Shown: piece by piece, positions 63,995 to 64,000 of the stretch | How the letters are laid out: every line of letters starts with the position of its first letter | Numbering within the stretch: the first letter of the stretch is position 1 | Assembly: GCA_030272585.1 (NCBI GenBank) | Contig: BSYQ01000007.1 | Coordinates: forward strand, 4,096,001-4,160,000 | DNA from: Bryopsis sp. KO-2023 | Taxonomy: Eukaryota > Chlorophyta > Ulvophyceae > Bryopsidales > Bryopsidaceae | Length of the DNA: 64,000 bases | Direction: 5' to 3' | Made by a program: the position numbers and the translations under genes | The notes under the pieces: generated by a model | Told to the model about the DNA's origin: nothing | Database searches by the model: none | The model's input: only the letters and a program-made list of their open reading frames with translations

Positions 63995-64000
63995 GTGAGC

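Noticed and set aside
1-64000. CRISPR array, bacterial operon, rRNA or prophage features
   Set aside because: The tandem repeats lack regular spacers, genes are intron-split and monocistronic in layout, and no rRNA motif or phage gene was seen.

Overview
The window is nuclear DNA of a eukaryote, most likely a photosynthetic protist or alga. Nearly every gene is split by spliceosomal introns with a T/C-rich tract before AG. One gene encodes a Rieske ferredoxin behind a basic, plastid-type leader. Several products carry mitochondrial-type presequences (D-lactate dehydrogenase, an omega-amidase, a bS21-like ribosomal protein). A short CCCTAAA (TTTAGGG-type) telomeric tract lies inside a mobile element. 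I cannot name the species. All exon joins below were made by hand from reading frame, GT/AG sites and intron phase; no transcript evidence was available.

Layout. 0-4.3 kb is repeat-rich: a possible left-edge exon, a 114-bp-period minisatellite, the N-terminal part of a FLYWCH-type (Mutator-like) transposase on the minus strand, a 104-bp tandem duplication and a GATC-rich palindromic block. 4.3-15.2 kb is a signalling cluster on the plus strand: a small ankyrin protein, a large ankyrin-repeat protein with one membrane span, and a TKL-like protein kinase. 15.2-20.9 kb is purine-rich low-complexity DNA with no supported gene. 20.9-28.5 kb holds mitochondrial D-lactate dehydrogenase, a secreted lamin-tail-domain protein and the plastid Rieske protein. 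30.9-35.3 kb holds a METTL21-type methyltransferase and a SARNP/THO1-like SAP protein (both minus), the latter divergent from a bS21-like mitochondrial ribosomal protein. 36.8-46.4 kb has a six-span membrane protein, an intronless three-RRM protein, a 344-bp Mutator-like MITE carrying telomeric repeats, and an intronless Mss116-like DEAD-box helicase.

47.0-56.0 kb holds two diverged nitrilase-family (omega-amidase-like) genes on the plus strand with an MFS transporter on the minus strand between them. The two nitrilases share an almost identical tract of about 255 bp covering one exon and its upstream intron, which looks like gene conversion. 56.7-61.6 kb holds two signal-peptide genes, one secreted and Cys-rich, one a type I membrane protein with a Cys-rich juxtamembrane stretch. 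A further gene starts at 63.1 kb and runs off the right edge.

Functional links are limited, as usual in a eukaryotic genome. The ankyrin-TM protein and the kinase could belong to one signalling module or even one gene. The secreted LTD, Cys-rich and type I proteins look like cell-surface components. D-lactate dehydrogenase, omega-amidase, bS21m and possibly the DEAD-box helicase are organellar.
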